Positions 1 to 8,406 of a stretch of 64,000 nucleotides of DNA are shown piece after piece. The DNA is from JAXGXT01 sp040772665 (lineage in GTDB: Bacteria > Bacillota > Clostridia > Lachnospirales > Anaerotignaceae). The notes under the pieces are model-generated. The model did not search any database. It was not told the origin of the DNA and worked only from the letters and a program-made list of their open reading frames with translations. Positions within the stretch are counted from its first letter, which is position 1; each line of letters starts with the position of its first letter. The stretch spans positions 186,001 through 250,000 of the forward strand of contig JAXGXT010000001.1 of assembly GCA_040772665.1 (NCBI GenBank). The letters run 5' to 3'. The translations under genes were made by a program, and so were the position numbers.

Positions 1-500
1 TAGCTTTCTGTTCTTGCCATGTCAGCACCGCCCAAACGTCCGCTGACAGCTGTTTTGATACCCTTTGCGCCGAATTTCATTGTTCTTCCCATAGACTGCT
101 TCATAGCACGACGGAAAGTAACACGGTTTTCAAGCTGCTGAGCAATGTTTTCAGCCACAAGCTGTGCATCAAGCTCAGGTCTTTTAATTTCACCTATGTT
201 TACGGACACCTTGTGTGTTGTCATTTTTTGAATTTCATTTTTAAGTTCTTCAATAGCAGAACCGTTTCTTCCTATAACAATGCCCGGCTTAGCCGTAAAA
301 ATTGAAATTTTGATATTTCCAGAAGTTCTTTCGATTAAAATCTTAGAAATCCCGGAAGTAAATAATTTCTTTTTAATAAACTTTCTTATTTTAACATCTT
401 CAACTAAGAAATCGGCAAAATCTTTTTCTGCATACCACTTTGTATCCCAATCCTTGATAATGCCAACTCTTAAGCCATGTGGATTAACTTTCTGTCCCAT
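1..500 (-). CDS. rpsC: 30S ribosomal protein S3 (partial, 3' end outside window)
   Basis: S3 binds 16S rRNA in the head of the small subunit and lines the mRNA entry channel. The translation from the ATG at 498-500 begins MGQKVNPHGLRVGIIKDW, the universal S3 start, and includes the KH-domain motif PGIVIGRNG. It runs off the left edge of the window, so about 166 residues are seen. It directly follows rplV, as expected in the S10 operon, with an SD (AGGAGG) just upstream. Confidence 0.97.
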   Translation of the reverse strand, partial: MGQKVNPHGLRVGIIKDWDTKWYAEKDFADFLVEDVKIRKFIKKKLFTSGISKILIERTSGNIKISIFTAKPGIVIGRNGSAIEELKNEIQKMTTHKVSVNIGEIKRPELDAQLVAENIAQQLENRVTFRRAMKQSMGRTMKFGAKGIKTAVSGRLGGADMARTES

Positions 501-511
501 TGTTTACCTCC

Positions 512-901
512 TTATCTCTCATTGAGGATGATGGATATATGACATGATCTTTTCAGTATTCTGTAAGCCCTGCCCTGTGCTCTTGGACGAATTCTCTTCA
601 TCGTAGGGCCTTGACCTGAAAAAGCTTCTTCTACATATAACTTGCTGACATCCATACCTAAATTATTTTCTGCGTTTGCTACTGCAGATTTTAATACCTT
701 GCCGATAATTTCGGCTGCAATTCTTGGGTTATATTTAAGCAACGCTTCTGCTGTTCTAACATCCTTGCCTTTAACCTGATCTAAAACAATTTTAGCCTTA
801 GAAGCAGGAATTCCAACATATTTAGCAGTTGCCTGTGGTCTTTTATCCTTTGTTGCAAGGTTTCTCTCTTTTTTAATTTGGCTTCTATGTCCCTTTGCCA
901 T
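512..901 (-). CDS. rplV: 50S ribosomal protein L22
   Basis: L22 binds 23S rRNA and reaches into the peptide exit tunnel. The 129-residue product begins MAKGHRSQIKKERN and carries the family signature near KRIRPRAQGRAYRI. An upstream in-frame start would add seven residues, but the strong SD AAGGAGGT lies nine bases before the ATG at 899-901, so I chose that one. It sits between rpsS and rpsC in the S10 operon. Confidence 0.96.
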   Translation of the reverse strand: MAKGHRSQIKKERNLATKDKRPQATAKYVGIPASKAKIVLDQVKGKDVRTAEALLKYNPRIAAEIIGKVLKSAVANAENNLGMDVSKLYVEEAFSGQGPTMKRIRPRAQGRAYRILKRSCHISIILNER

Positions 902-928
902 GACAACCAAACCTCCTTCCAAACTAAA

Positions 929-1213
929 TTATCTTACTCTCGATTTTTTCTCTGCGTCCTTACCGTGACCTCTGTATGTTCTTGTTAAGGCAAACTCTCC
1001 CAGTTTATGACCAACCATGTCTTCTGTTACATAAACAGGCACATGCTTTCTTCCGTCATGAACTGCTATAGTGTGACCAATCATATCAGGGAATATTGTT
1101 GAACGACGAGACCATGTTTTAATAACAGTTTTTTCATTTGCCGCATTTAATGCATCAATTTTCTTCAAAAGATGCTCATCGGCGAAAGGTCCCTTTTTGA
1201 GTGATCTGCTCAT
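929..1213 (-). CDS. rpsS: 30S ribosomal protein S19
   Basis: S19 lies in the head of the 30S subunit and contacts tRNA. The product has 94 residues, begins MSRSLKKGPFADEHLLKK and includes the conserved IVHDGRKHVPVYV-like block (here IAVHDGRKHVPVYVTEDMVG). Length and gene order (rplB-rpsS-rplV) are normal for Firmicutes. An AGGAGG-type SD precedes the ATG. Confidence 0.97.
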   Translation of the reverse strand: MSRSLKKGPFADEHLLKKIDALNAANEKTVIKTWSRRSTIFPDMIGHTIAVHDGRKHVPVYVTEDMVGHKLGEFALTRTYRGHGKDAEKKSRVR

Positions 1214-1258
1214 ATTTAATCCTCCTTATATAAATCTATCTAAGCCAACAAGGCTTTA

Positions 1259-2089
1259 TCATCCTTTTCTTCCATGAATGATATATTTGCTTGAAGATTT
1301 GTGTTTCTTTCTTGTCTTGTAACCAAGAGCAGGCTTGCCCCAAGGTGTCATAGGTGAAGGACGTCCAATAGGTGTTCTTCCCTCTCCACCGCCGTGAGGG
1401 TGATCGTTAGGGTTCATAACAGAACCTCTTACTGTAGGCCTGATACCCATGTGACGTTTTCTTCCTGCTTTACCAATTGTGATAAGTTCGTTATCAATGT
1501 TTCCAACCTGACCTATTGTAGCACGACAGTCAATTGGAAGTAATCTCATTTCTCCTGAAGGAAGTTTAACTGTTGCATACTTGCCTTCTTTAGCCATAAG
1601 CTGAGCCACGTTTCCTGCAGAACGAACAAGCTGTCCGCCTTTGCCCGGCTTCATTTCAATGTTGTGAATGCTTGCACCAACAGGTATAAATCTCATAGGA
1701 AGAGCATTTCCTGTTTTTACCTCAGCCTCAGCTCCGTTCATAACAGTGTCGCCGACATGAAGGCCTACAGGAGCAATAATGTAGCTTTTTGCACCGTCTG
1801 CGTAACAAATAAGGGCGATGTTTGCTGTTCTGTTAGGATCATATTCAATTCCTACAACCTTTGCCGGAACACCATCTTTGTTTCTTTTGAAATCAATAAT
1901 TCTGTATTTAATTTTAGCTCCGCCGCCTCTGTGGCGAACTGTCAACTTACCCTGGTTATTTCTTCCTGAACTCTTCTTAATATGAACAACTAAGGATTTT
2001 TCAGGAGTTGATTTAGTAATTTCTTCGAATGTTGACACAGTCATGTGTCTTCTTGAAGGTGTATAAGGCTTGTATCTCTTAATACCCAT
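1259..2089 (-). CDS. rplB: 50S ribosomal protein L2
   Basis: L2 is a core 23S rRNA-binding protein needed for subunit association and peptidyl transfer. The 276-residue product begins MGIKRYKPYTPSRRHMTV and contains the conserved C-terminal MNPNDHPHGGGEGR motif with the functionally important histidine. The start at 2087-2089 is preceded by AAAGGAGT; a start six residues upstream would overlap that SD and is less likely. Confidence 0.97.
   Translation of the reverse strand: MGIKRYKPYTPSRRHMTVSTFEEITKSTPEKSLVVHIKKSSGRNNQGKLTVRHRGGGAKIKYRIIDFKRNKDGVPAKVVGIEYDPNRTANIALICYADGAKSYIIAPVGLHVGDTVMNGAEAEVKTGNALPMRFIPVGASIHNIEMKPGKGGQLVRSAGNVAQLMAKEGKYATVKLPSGEMRLLPIDCRATIGQVGNIDNELITIGKAGRKRHMGIRPTVRGSVMNPNDHPHGGGEGRTPIGRPSPMTPWGKPALGYKTRKKHKSSSKYIIHGRKG
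1259..2089 (-). other. Note: S10 operon gene order
   Basis: The order rpsJ-rplC-rplD-rplW-rplB-rpsS-rplV-rpsC is standard and all genes read leftward, so the rest of the S10/spc operons should lie beyond the left edge. Confidence 0.9.
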
Positions 2090-2178
2090 CTTCTCCACTC
2101 CTTTCAATACTCAACTGATTTTGCGTGTCATTTTGTTGTGACACGTCACCGTGTGTTTCTTCAATAAATCTTCCTGAA

Positions 2179-2478
2179 TTACATTCCCTGGAAAATTTCA
2201 ATATCTTTGCTTTCTGCCGTAAGTTTAACAATTGCTTTTTTCTTAGCAGCAGTTCTTCCTTTAATCATACCTCTTCTTTTAGGCTTGCCGTCATAGTTCA
2301 TTGTGTTTACAGAAGCAACCTTTGCTCCTTCGAACATTTTTTCAACAGCATCCTTAATCTGTGACTTTGTAGCCTTTGGATGTACAAGGAAGGTATATTT
2401 TTTGTCCTCAATAACAGCCATACTTGCCTCTGTGATAACAGGCTTGAGTATTACGTCATAATATTTTAAATCAGCCAT
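2179..2478 (-). CDS. rplW: 50S ribosomal protein L23
   Basis: L23 is a 23S rRNA-binding protein at the tunnel exit, where it docks trigger factor and SRP. The 99-residue product begins MADLKYYDVILKPVITE, and its length is typical. Its start codon overlaps the rplD stop codon by one base (TAATG), suggesting translational coupling within the S10 operon. Confidence 0.96.
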   Translation of the reverse strand: MADLKYYDVILKPVITEASMAVIEDKKYTFLVHPKATKSQIKDAVEKMFEGAKVASVNTMNYDGKPKRRGMIKGRTAAKKKAIVKLTAESKDIEIFQGM

Positions 2479-3098
2479 TATGCGTACACCTCCTCAATTT
2501 TTGCTACAGCCTCTTTAGTCATAACCAAAGTGTTGTATTTTAATAAATCGTACACATTTATTGTGTTAACAGCTGCTGTCTTAACTTCTGGAAGGTTTCT
2601 TGCGGAAAGCATTACATTTTTGTTGCTTCCGTCCATAACGATAAGAGCCTTTCCTGCATTAATGTTAGCAAGAACTTTAGCCATTTCTTTTGTTTTAACT
2701 TCTGTTAATGTAAGCTCATCAAGAACGATGATTTTTTCTTCAGCGCACTTTGTTGAAAGAGCAGACTTAAGAGCAAGCCTTTTAACTTTTTTGTTAAGCT
2801 TGAAAGAGTAATCTCTTGGCTTTGGTGCAAACACAACTCCGCCGCCTGTCCATTGTGGTGAACGGGTTGAGCCCTGTCTTGCACGGCCTGTTCCTTTTTG
2901 TCTCCAAGGCTTTCTTCCGCCGCCTCTAACCTCAGCACGTGTTTTTGCACTTTGTGTGCCTTGTCTTTGGTTTGCAAGATATTGAACAACTGCCATATGC
3001 ATTGCACTTTCACTTGCTTCTATTCCAAAAATATCGTCATTGAGGTCAATTGTTCCAACCTCAGCTCCGCTCATATTGTATACTTTAACGTTTGCCAT
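2478..3098 (-). CDS. rplD: 50S ribosomal protein L4
   Basis: L4 is an early-assembling 23S rRNA-binding protein with a loop that lines the exit tunnel. The 206-residue product begins MANVKVYNMSGAEVGTIDL and has the basic tunnel loop RGGGRKPWRQKGTGRARQG around residues 60-80. An SD is visible just upstream. It overlaps rplW by one base. In E. coli L4 regulates its own operon; nothing here shows whether that holds in this organism. Confidence 0.97.
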   Translation of the reverse strand: MANVKVYNMSGAEVGTIDLNDDIFGIEASESAMHMAVVQYLANQRQGTQSAKTRAEVRGGGRKPWRQKGTGRARQGSTRSPQWTGGGVVFAPKPRDYSFKLNKKVKRLALKSALSTKCAEEKIIVLDELTLTEVKTKEMAKVLANINAGKALIVMDGSNKNVMLSARNLPEVKTAAVNTINVYDLLKYNTLVMTKEAVAKIEEVYA

Positions 3099-3125
3099 GT
3101 GTAGTCCTCCTTTCGTAAAGTTATA

Positions 3126-3755
3126 TTAAGCCTTTACGCTATCCTTAATTACTAAAACTGATCCCTTTGGCCCCGGAACAGCACCCTTAACCAATATAAG
3201 GTTCTTTTCTGCATCAATTCTCACAATTTCAAGGTTTTCAACTGTTACTTTAACAGCACCCATGTGTCCTGGCATTTTTCTGCCTTTTCTTATACGTCCG
3301 GGTGTTGTTCCTGCGGATAAAGCACCAAGACCTCTGTGATATTTTGAACCGTGAGACATAGGGCCTCTGCCTTGTCCGTGACGCTTGATAGCACCCTGGA
3401 AGCCTTTACCCTTTGATGTGCCGCTTACGTCTATTTTTTCGCCTGCTTCAAATATGTCTGCTTTGATTTCAGCACCAACTTCAAAACTTTCGGCATTTTC
3501 AAGCTTAAATTCTTTTACAAACTTTTTAGCACTTACACCTGCTTTTGCAAAATGTCCTGCTTCCGGTTTGTTAACAAGCTTAGCTCTTTGTTCGGAAAAA
3601 CCAACTTGAACAGCTGAATATCCGTCATTTTCAACAGTTTTTTTCTGAATAACCACGCAAGGCCCTGCTTCAAGAACAGTAACAGGAACAAGATTTCCTG
3701 TTTCATTGAAGACCTGAGTCATTCCGATTTTTTTAGCCATAATAGCTTTTTTCAT
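3126..3755 (-). CDS. rplC: 50S ribosomal protein L3
   Basis: L3 binds 23S rRNA near the peptidyl transferase centre. The product begins MKKAIMAKKIGMTQVFNE and contains the conserved GKGFQGAIKRHGQGRGPMSH block; 209 residues is normal. A GTG four codons upstream overlaps the SD AGGAGGT, so the ATG at 3753-3755, eleven bases after GGAGG, is preferred. The gap to rpsJ is longer (124 bp) than usual and carries an inverted repeat. Confidence 0.96.
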   Translation of the reverse strand: MKKAIMAKKIGMTQVFNETGNLVPVTVLEAGPCVVIQKKTVENDGYSAVQVGFSEQRAKLVNKPEAGHFAKAGVSAKKFVKEFKLENAESFEVGAEIKADIFEAGEKIDVSGTSKGKGFQGAIKRHGQGRGPMSHGSKYHRGLGALSAGTTPGRIRKGRKMPGHMGAVKVTVENLEIVRIDAEKNLILVKGAVPGPKGSVLVIKDSVKA

Positions 3756-3787
3756 TTTCGTTCGCACCTCCTGATTTTCTACAGCGG

Positions 3788-3810
3788 ATTGCCCTTTTTA
3801 AAAGGGTAAT
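3788..3810. repeat. Short inverted repeat between rpsJ and rplC
   Basis: CCCTTTTTAAAAGGG with outer ATT/AAT arms forms a near-perfect hairpin in the 124-bp gap between rpsJ and rplC. No U-tract follows on the minus strand, so it does not look like a classic terminator. It could be an mRNA processing or attenuation site inside the S10 operon; I have no direct evidence of function. Confidence 0.45.
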
Positions 3811-3879
3811 CATACTAGTTTAATATAAGTTGCGTATACGTTTCCCTTATATAAACCAAGTGTTTCTTTTTTGGGTTAA

Positions 3880-4191
3880 TTACATAAGTTTTAATGTGAT
3901 ATCAACACCTGCCGGTAAGTCAAGTCTGCTTATAGCATCGACTGTTTTGGCTGTAGGCATTAAAATATCAATCAATCTTTTGTGAGTTCTCATTTCAAAC
4001 TGTTCTCTGGAATCTTTGTACTTGTGGACAGCTCTGATAATTGTCACAACTTCTTTCTTTGTGGGAAGCGGAATAGGTCCGCTTATCTGTGCCCCTGTTT
4101 TCTTTGCAGTTTCGATAAGCTGCGCTGCTGACTGATCAATTAATTTGTGATCGTAAGCCTTAAGACTGATTCTGATTTTCTGGGTTGCCAT
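3880..4191 (-). CDS. rpsJ: 30S ribosomal protein S10 (transcription factor NusE)
   Basis: S10 is a 30S head protein that also acts as NusE, pairing with NusB in antitermination. The 103-residue product begins MATQKIRISLKAYDHKLID and contains IPLPTKKEVVTIIRAVHKYK. A longer reading frame exists upstream, but the SD AAAAGGAGGGGA lies just before the ATG at 4189-4191 and length then matches the family. This is the first gene of the S10 operon. Confidence 0.97.
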   Translation of the reverse strand: MATQKIRISLKAYDHKLIDQSAAQLIETAKKTGAQISGPIPLPTKKEVVTIIRAVHKYKDSREQFEMRTHKRLIDILMPTAKTVDAISRLDLPAGVDITLKLM

Positions 4192-4421
4192 AAAAAAAGT
4201 CCCCTCCTTTTCGTACTTTTGTTTCAGCACGACAAGTGGTGACTGCACACTTATCCGGGTGTATCGCCATTTTTAAGCAAATACACAGAACTGCCTTTGC
4301 AGCTCTTTCTCCATAATATATAGTACAGTGACCTTGTCGCCCGGTTTCATGAACTGAACATCGCTCCGCAGAATACCCGCACAATGTGCGGCAACCTCTG
4401 TTTCATCGCTCTATGTCACAA
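4192..4421 (-). promoter_or_regulatory. Long structured 5' leader of the S10 operon
   Basis: About 230 nt lie between the predicted start of transcription and rpsJ. On the minus strand the RNA can form several hairpins, for example around TGCCGCACATTGTGCGGGTA and GAGCTGCAAAGGCAGTTC. No convincing leader ORF with its own SD was found. This fits an autoregulatory ribosomal-protein leader, but I cannot assign it to a known family from sequence alone. Confidence 0.55.
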
Positions 4422-4428
4422 CAATAGA

Positions 4429-4457
4429 ATTATACACTATGGAAATTCATTTGGCAA
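4429..4457 (-). promoter_or_regulatory. SigA-type promoter of the S10 operon
   Basis: On the minus strand TTGCCA (4452-4457) and TATAAT (4429-4434) are separated by exactly 17 bp, a near-consensus vegetative promoter. It predicts transcription starting near 4421 and reading through the leader into rpsJ. Confidence 0.8.
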
Positions 4458-4744
4458 GTTTTTTTTTCACATTTAAAGACTTTTTTTCTTAAATTTTTAA
4501 CCAAAATTATATTAGAATCAATACTGTTTTTATACATAATAACCATCTTCATATACTTTAACTTCAAAGTCCTAAATTCACCATAAAACTTCTCCTTCAT
4601 TTTTTTCAAACCCAAGGCCTTAAGTAACCCCCCTGTTTCATAAACAACAATTATAAAATCTGCCGCTGTCTATTTGAAAATTCACTTCGTAAGCCACCAC
4701 CTGATTATAATGCATCTTTCTTCGGCTTTCTCTCACACCCACAT

Positions 4745-4779
4745 CAAACCCGCACTAATATGCGGGTTTGAACAAAAAC
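4745..4779. repeat. Fragment of the dispersed hairpin repeat
   Basis: CAAACCCGCACTAATATGCGGGTTTG is a perfect-armed hairpin followed by AACAAAAACC. It matches in layout the first hairpin of the fuller elements at 18554 and 18759. It lies between the aldo/keto reductase gene and the S10 promoter and may also act as the reductase's terminator. The rest of 4458-4832 shows no gene I can support. Confidence 0.5.
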
Positions 4780-4832
4780 CTTTAACTTCCTTTAAAAAAT
4801 AAATAGATAAATCTTTCACGCCAGACTTAAGA

Positions 4833-5972
4833 CTACCTGTCCCAATCCTTGCTTATCTTTTCCATTATCTCAGGAATGTTCAGATGCTGCGGACATTTCT
4901 CAAGACATTCATTACAGGCTACACAGTTGGTGGATCTTTTCTTGTCAAAAAAAGGACGGTTGTAAAAGTTACGTGCATGCTCAATAGTGCCGTGTATATG
5001 CCCCATGTTGTAATAATCAATATTGGCAGGTATGTCAACCCCAAAAGGACAAGGCATACAATATTGACACCTTGTGCAGGCAAACTGTATAAGCCTTGAA
5101 AACTCCTCTTTGACCTCTTTATATATGGAAAGCTCACTTTCATCAAATGTGTTTGTCTTTATTGTGTCTGTCAGCTTTATGTTTTCATCAACTTGTGATA
5201 TTTCATTCATTCCGCTTAAAACACAGCTTACCTCAGGCCTGTTTAAAACAAAACCAATGCCCCTTTCCGCCTCCGTCAAACTAAACTTGCTTTTCTGCCA
5301 AACCTTTCTAACTGTTTCGGGAGCTTCTTTTGCAAGCTGTCCGCCCTTTAAAGGTTCCATCACAAACACTCCAAGGCCCTTTGATGCGGCATATTCAAGA
5401 CCCTTAATTCCGGCCTGATAATCTGTATCCATATAATTAAGCTGAATTATGCAAAATTCCCAGTTGTAGAAATTTACAATCTCTTCAAAAAGCTCATATC
5501 TTCCGTGAAATGAAAATCCTATATGCTTTATTTTTCCCTCTGCCAACAGCTTGTCAAATAACTTAAACACATTAAGCTTTTTAGCCTTTTTCCAAAAGTT
5601 TTCGTCTATTGAATGAAGAAAATATAAATCAAAATATTCGCTTCCCGTTCTTTCAAGCTGCCCTTCAACAAAAGCCTCACACTCTTCATATGTATCACAA
5701 AGCCAAACAGAAAGCTTGTTGCCTAAATAAACCTTTTCTCTGTATCCGTCGGAAAGGATTTCCTTTAATGCTCTTTCGGAATTTCCTTCAATATGATATG
5801 GGTAAGCAGTATCAACATAGTTTATACCCATATCTATAGCATGTCTTACAACTTCTTTGGCCTTTTTAACGTCAATGTTTGATTGAACTTTGTCAATAAC
5901 AGGCAATCTCATTGTTCCAAAACCTACTGACGAAATGTTAATCCCTGTGCTGCCAAGTTTTCTGTATTCCAT
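4833..5972 (-). CDS. Aldo/keto reductase with C-terminal 2x[4Fe-4S] ferredoxin domain
   Basis: This is a 379-residue protein of the Fe-S containing aldo/keto reductase branch common in anaerobes. Residues 1-280 form the TIM-barrel reductase (MEYRKLGSTGINISSVGFGT start, VDTAYPYH near the catalytic site). The C-terminus carries CTRCQYCMPCPFG and CVACNECLEKCPQH, enough cysteines for two [4Fe-4S] clusters. It probably couples NAD(P)H and an Fe-S electron relay to a carbonyl or related substrate that is not predictable. deoC lies 15 bp upstream on the same strand, so the two may be cotranscribed. Confidence 0.88.
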   Translation of the reverse strand: MEYRKLGSTGINISSVGFGTMRLPVIDKVQSNIDVKKAKEVVRHAIDMGINYVDTAYPYHIEGNSERALKEILSDGYREKVYLGNKLSVWLCDTYEECEAFVEGQLERTGSEYFDLYFLHSIDENFWKKAKKLNVFKLFDKLLAEGKIKHIGFSFHGRYELFEEIVNFYNWEFCIIQLNYMDTDYQAGIKGLEYAASKGLGVFVMEPLKGGQLAKEAPETVRKVWQKSKFSLTEAERGIGFVLNRPEVSCVLSGMNEISQVDENIKLTDTIKTNTFDESELSIYKEVKEEFSRLIQFACTRCQYCMPCPFGVDIPANIDYYNMGHIHGTIEHARNFYNRPFFDKKRSTNCVACNECLEKCPQHLNIPEIMEKISKDWDR

Positions 5973-5987
5973 TTCCCTCTCCTCCTA

Positions 5988-6656
5988 TTATAAACTTTTT
6001 ATAATTTCAACCCCCATGCTTGTGCCCATGCTTGTGCCGATTCTCTCAGCACCTGCTTCAATCATTTCAACAGCCTTTTCCAAATCTCTGATGCCGCCTG
6101 AAGCTTTAATTTTAATATTGTTGCCCACAACCTTTTTCATAAGCAAAACATCCTCAACAGTTGCCCCGTGGGTCGATAAACCTGTGGAGGTCTTAACAAA
6201 GTCTGCTCCGGCATTTACCGCCGCTTTACAAGCCAATATTTTTTCTTCGTCACTAAGCAGACAACATTCTATAATCACCTTAACACATGCCTGCCCCGAC
6301 ACAGCTTTAACAACAGCCATTATTTCTTCGGTTACAAAATCAACACACTTATCCTTAAGCTTTCCTATGTTGATAACCATGTCTATCTCCTGAGCGCCGC
6401 TTTCCACAGCAGTCCGGCTTTCAAAAACTTTCACCTTGGTTTCGCTTGCCCCTAAAGGAAACCCTATAACAGTGCATACCTTGCACTCACTTCCCTCTAA
6501 AGCCTTCCTTGCAGCACTGACGTAACAAGGATTTATGCACACAGAAGCAAAACCATACTCTCTTGCCTCTTTGCAAAGTTTTTTAATGTCCTCCTCAACA
6601 GCCTCCGCTTTAAGGTTTGTATGGTCTATGTATTTTGCAATATCGTATTTTTTCAA
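5988..6656 (-). CDS. deoC: Deoxyribose-phosphate aldolase
   Basis: DeoC cleaves 2-deoxyribose 5-phosphate into glyceraldehyde 3-phosphate and acetaldehyde in deoxynucleoside breakdown. The 222-residue product has IDHTNLKAEA at the N-terminus, the Schiff-base lysine motif FVKTSTG and the GGIRD phosphate-binding loop, so it looks intact. Near the C-terminus the family motif IGTS is followed by a second GTSM, caused by a perfect 12-bp direct duplication at 6015-6038. The effect on activity is unknown. Confidence 0.93.
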   Translation of the reverse strand: MKKYDIAKYIDHTNLKAEAVEEDIKKLCKEAREYGFASVCINPCYVSAARKALEGSECKVCTVIGFPLGASETKVKVFESRTAVESGAQEIDMVINIGKLKDKCVDFVTEEIMAVVKAVSGQACVKVIIECCLLSDEEKILACKAAVNAGADFVKTSTGLSTHGATVEDVLLMKKVVGNNIKIKASGGIRDLEKAVEMIEAGAERIGTSMGTSMGVEIIKSL

Positions 6657-6737
6657 TTACATCCCCCTTTTAATAGTATTTTTATATATCTTACACTTAA
6701 TTAGATTTAGTTGTTTAAAAACCCATAACCCAATGTT

Positions 6738-7907
6738 TTAAAATTCTTCAAACTTATAGTTTTCTACAGGCTTTTTATAATATGCTTCAAGAAAATTATG
6801 CTTATCTCCGTTTTCTTTATATGCAATAACAGTTTTTAAATTAACATTTTCCACACTTCTGAAAATATTGCTTTCCACATAAGGATTTCCCTTTTTAAGT
6901 TGTTTTATAAGGTTTTTAATTTCAAGACGCTTTGAATTGCTTGTTCCGTCATCTTGACATGAAGAACAAGTATCAGTAAAACGACAGGCACATTGTATAA
7001 AGTATAAATCGTTGTAATCACGCCAGTGCTTTATGTCATCCTCCCTAATTAAATACATAGGTCTTATAAGCTCCATACCCTGAAAGTTTGTGCTGTGAAG
7101 CTTTGGCATCATTGTTTGAATCTGCCCTCCATACATCATTCCCATAAGTATTGTTTCTATAACATCATCATAGTGATGTCCAAGGGCAATTTTGTTACAC
7201 CCCAGCTCCTTTGCCTTGCTGTATAAATGCCCACGCCTCATTCTTGCACATAAATAACAAGGAGATTTTTCTATTTCATACACAGCATCAAATATGTCTG
7301 TTTCAAACACAGTAACAGGCACATCCAAAAGCCTTGCGTTGTTCATAATCATAAGACGGTTAAGCTCGTTATATCCCGGGTTCATAACAAGAAAAACAAG
7401 CTCAAAAGGAAACTTGTTGTGCCTTTGAAGTTCTTGAAAAAGCTTTGCCATAAGCATTGAGTCCTTGCCGCCGGAAATACATACAGCAACCTTGTCCCCC
7501 TCCTGCAAAAGCTGATATTCATTAACAGCCTTGGCAAACTTGCTAAAAAGTGCCTTGTGAAATTTCTTTCTTATGCTCTTTTCCACTTCTATATGACGGT
7601 CTTCTTCACCAAAGTTTCTCATAAGCCATTCTTCATACCCCTGGGAAAGAGAGTATGCGTCAAGCCCCTTGCGGGATAAGTCTTTGGCTGCTTCCCTGCT
7701 GACAATTCCTTTCATGCAATATAAAATTATTTTTTTATTTTCATCAAACTTATATAAACCCTTATCAATATCAGCCAAGGGAACATTAACAGCCCCAGGA
7801 ATATTTCCATGGCTGAAAGAAACCTTATCACGAATATCCAAAAGCATGTAATCATCTTTACTTAAATTGCACATTTCTTCAAAAGAAATTATATTTTCAC
7901 AGTCCAT
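6738..7907 (-). CDS. Rhodanese / TtcA-like PP-loop sulfurtransferase fusion
   Basis: Residues 1-95 form a rhodanese domain with the candidate persulfide cysteine in LYCMKGIVSREA. Residues 110-389 form an ATP-pyrophosphatase domain with the PP-loop CISGGKDSM, CYLCARMRRG and GHHYDDVIET, as in TtcA-type tRNA 2-thiocytidine enzymes. A late Cys group (CACRFTDTCSSC) could bind Fe-S or zinc. Fusion suggests the rhodanese domain passes sulfur straight to the thiolating domain. The tRNA target is inferred from the family only. Confidence 0.82.
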   Translation of the reverse strand: MDCENIISFEEMCNLSKDDYMLLDIRDKVSFSHGNIPGAVNVPLADIDKGLYKFDENKKIILYCMKGIVSREAAKDLSRKGLDAYSLSQGYEEWLMRNFGEEDRHIEVEKSIRKKFHKALFSKFAKAVNEYQLLQEGDKVAVCISGGKDSMLMAKLFQELQRHNKFPFELVFLVMNPGYNELNRLMIMNNARLLDVPVTVFETDIFDAVYEIEKSPCYLCARMRRGHLYSKAKELGCNKIALGHHYDDVIETILMGMMYGGQIQTMMPKLHSTNFQGMELIRPMYLIREDDIKHWRDYNDLYFIQCACRFTDTCSSCQDDGTSNSKRLEIKNLIKQLKKGNPYVESNIFRSVENVNLKTVIAYKENGDKHNFLEAYYKKPVENYKFEEF

Positions 7908-8066
7908 TTTTTCACCCTATCAATTAATCTGCATTATAAACATTATGTTATTTTACTCTCAAATAATATTATATGTAAATCTCTGCTTAAAATCAACATT
8001 CATAACATAACCAAACACTTTTAAAGCCTAACACCAAAAGATTATTTTTATATATAACATAAATAA

Positions 8067-8099
8067 AGGCAAAACCTTGAGCTTTGCCCAAGGTTTATG
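8067..8099 (-). terminator. Terminator-like hairpin, related to the dispersed repeat
   Basis: The minus strand can pair AACCTTG with CAAGGTT around GGCAAAGCT, followed by TTTTGCC. It lies about 40 bp after the 50-residue ORF at 8139-8291. The sequence resembles the CCTTGGGCTTTGCCCAA end of the dispersed repeat, so the repeat may have been adopted as a terminator. The rest of 7908-8138 shows nothing else. Confidence 0.5.
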
Positions 8100-8138
8100 T
8101 TCATTGTAAAAGTAAATATTCATTATTGAATTTTTTGT

Positions 8139-8291
8139 TTAAATTCTCCCTGCTTTTTTCTTCCCGTTTTTAGCCTTCCCCTGAATTTCAGGAACAGGCT
8201 CAGTATCATTTTTAGGAAAATTGTTTTTCTTGTTGCTTTCTGTTCCATAGGATTCTTCAGGGTCAGGTCTTTTCATACCTGCTTTAGCCAT
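8139..8291 (-). CDS. Small basic protein of unknown function (50 aa)
   Basis: The product begins MAKAGMKRPDPEESYGTESN and ends in lysines. It is hydrophilic, with no membrane segment or signal peptide. The ATG at 8289-8291 has a good SD (GAGGTG) seven bases upstream. I recall similar 50-residue proteins with a PDP..YGTESN and PVPEIQGKAK pattern in other Clostridia, which would make it a conserved family, but I cannot verify that here. It is divergent from the next two small ORFs. Confidence 0.65.
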   Translation of the reverse strand: MAKAGMKRPDPEESYGTESNKKNNFPKNDTEPVPEIQGKAKNGKKKAGRI

Positions 8292-8406
8292 ATTAATCAC
8301 CTCAAAATTATTATGGCTTAACAAAATCCCTTTATTCAAAAACAACAGAAATATATAATGAATAAAAACTTCCCTCATTGCAAAAATTATAATCGAGGTG
8401 ATAATA

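Noticed and set aside
4430..4615. 61-codon minus-strand ORF rich in Lys/Phe upstream of the S10 operon
   Set aside because: It overlaps the -35/-10 promoter of rpsJ, has no SD and shows only the composition of AT-rich noncoding DNA.
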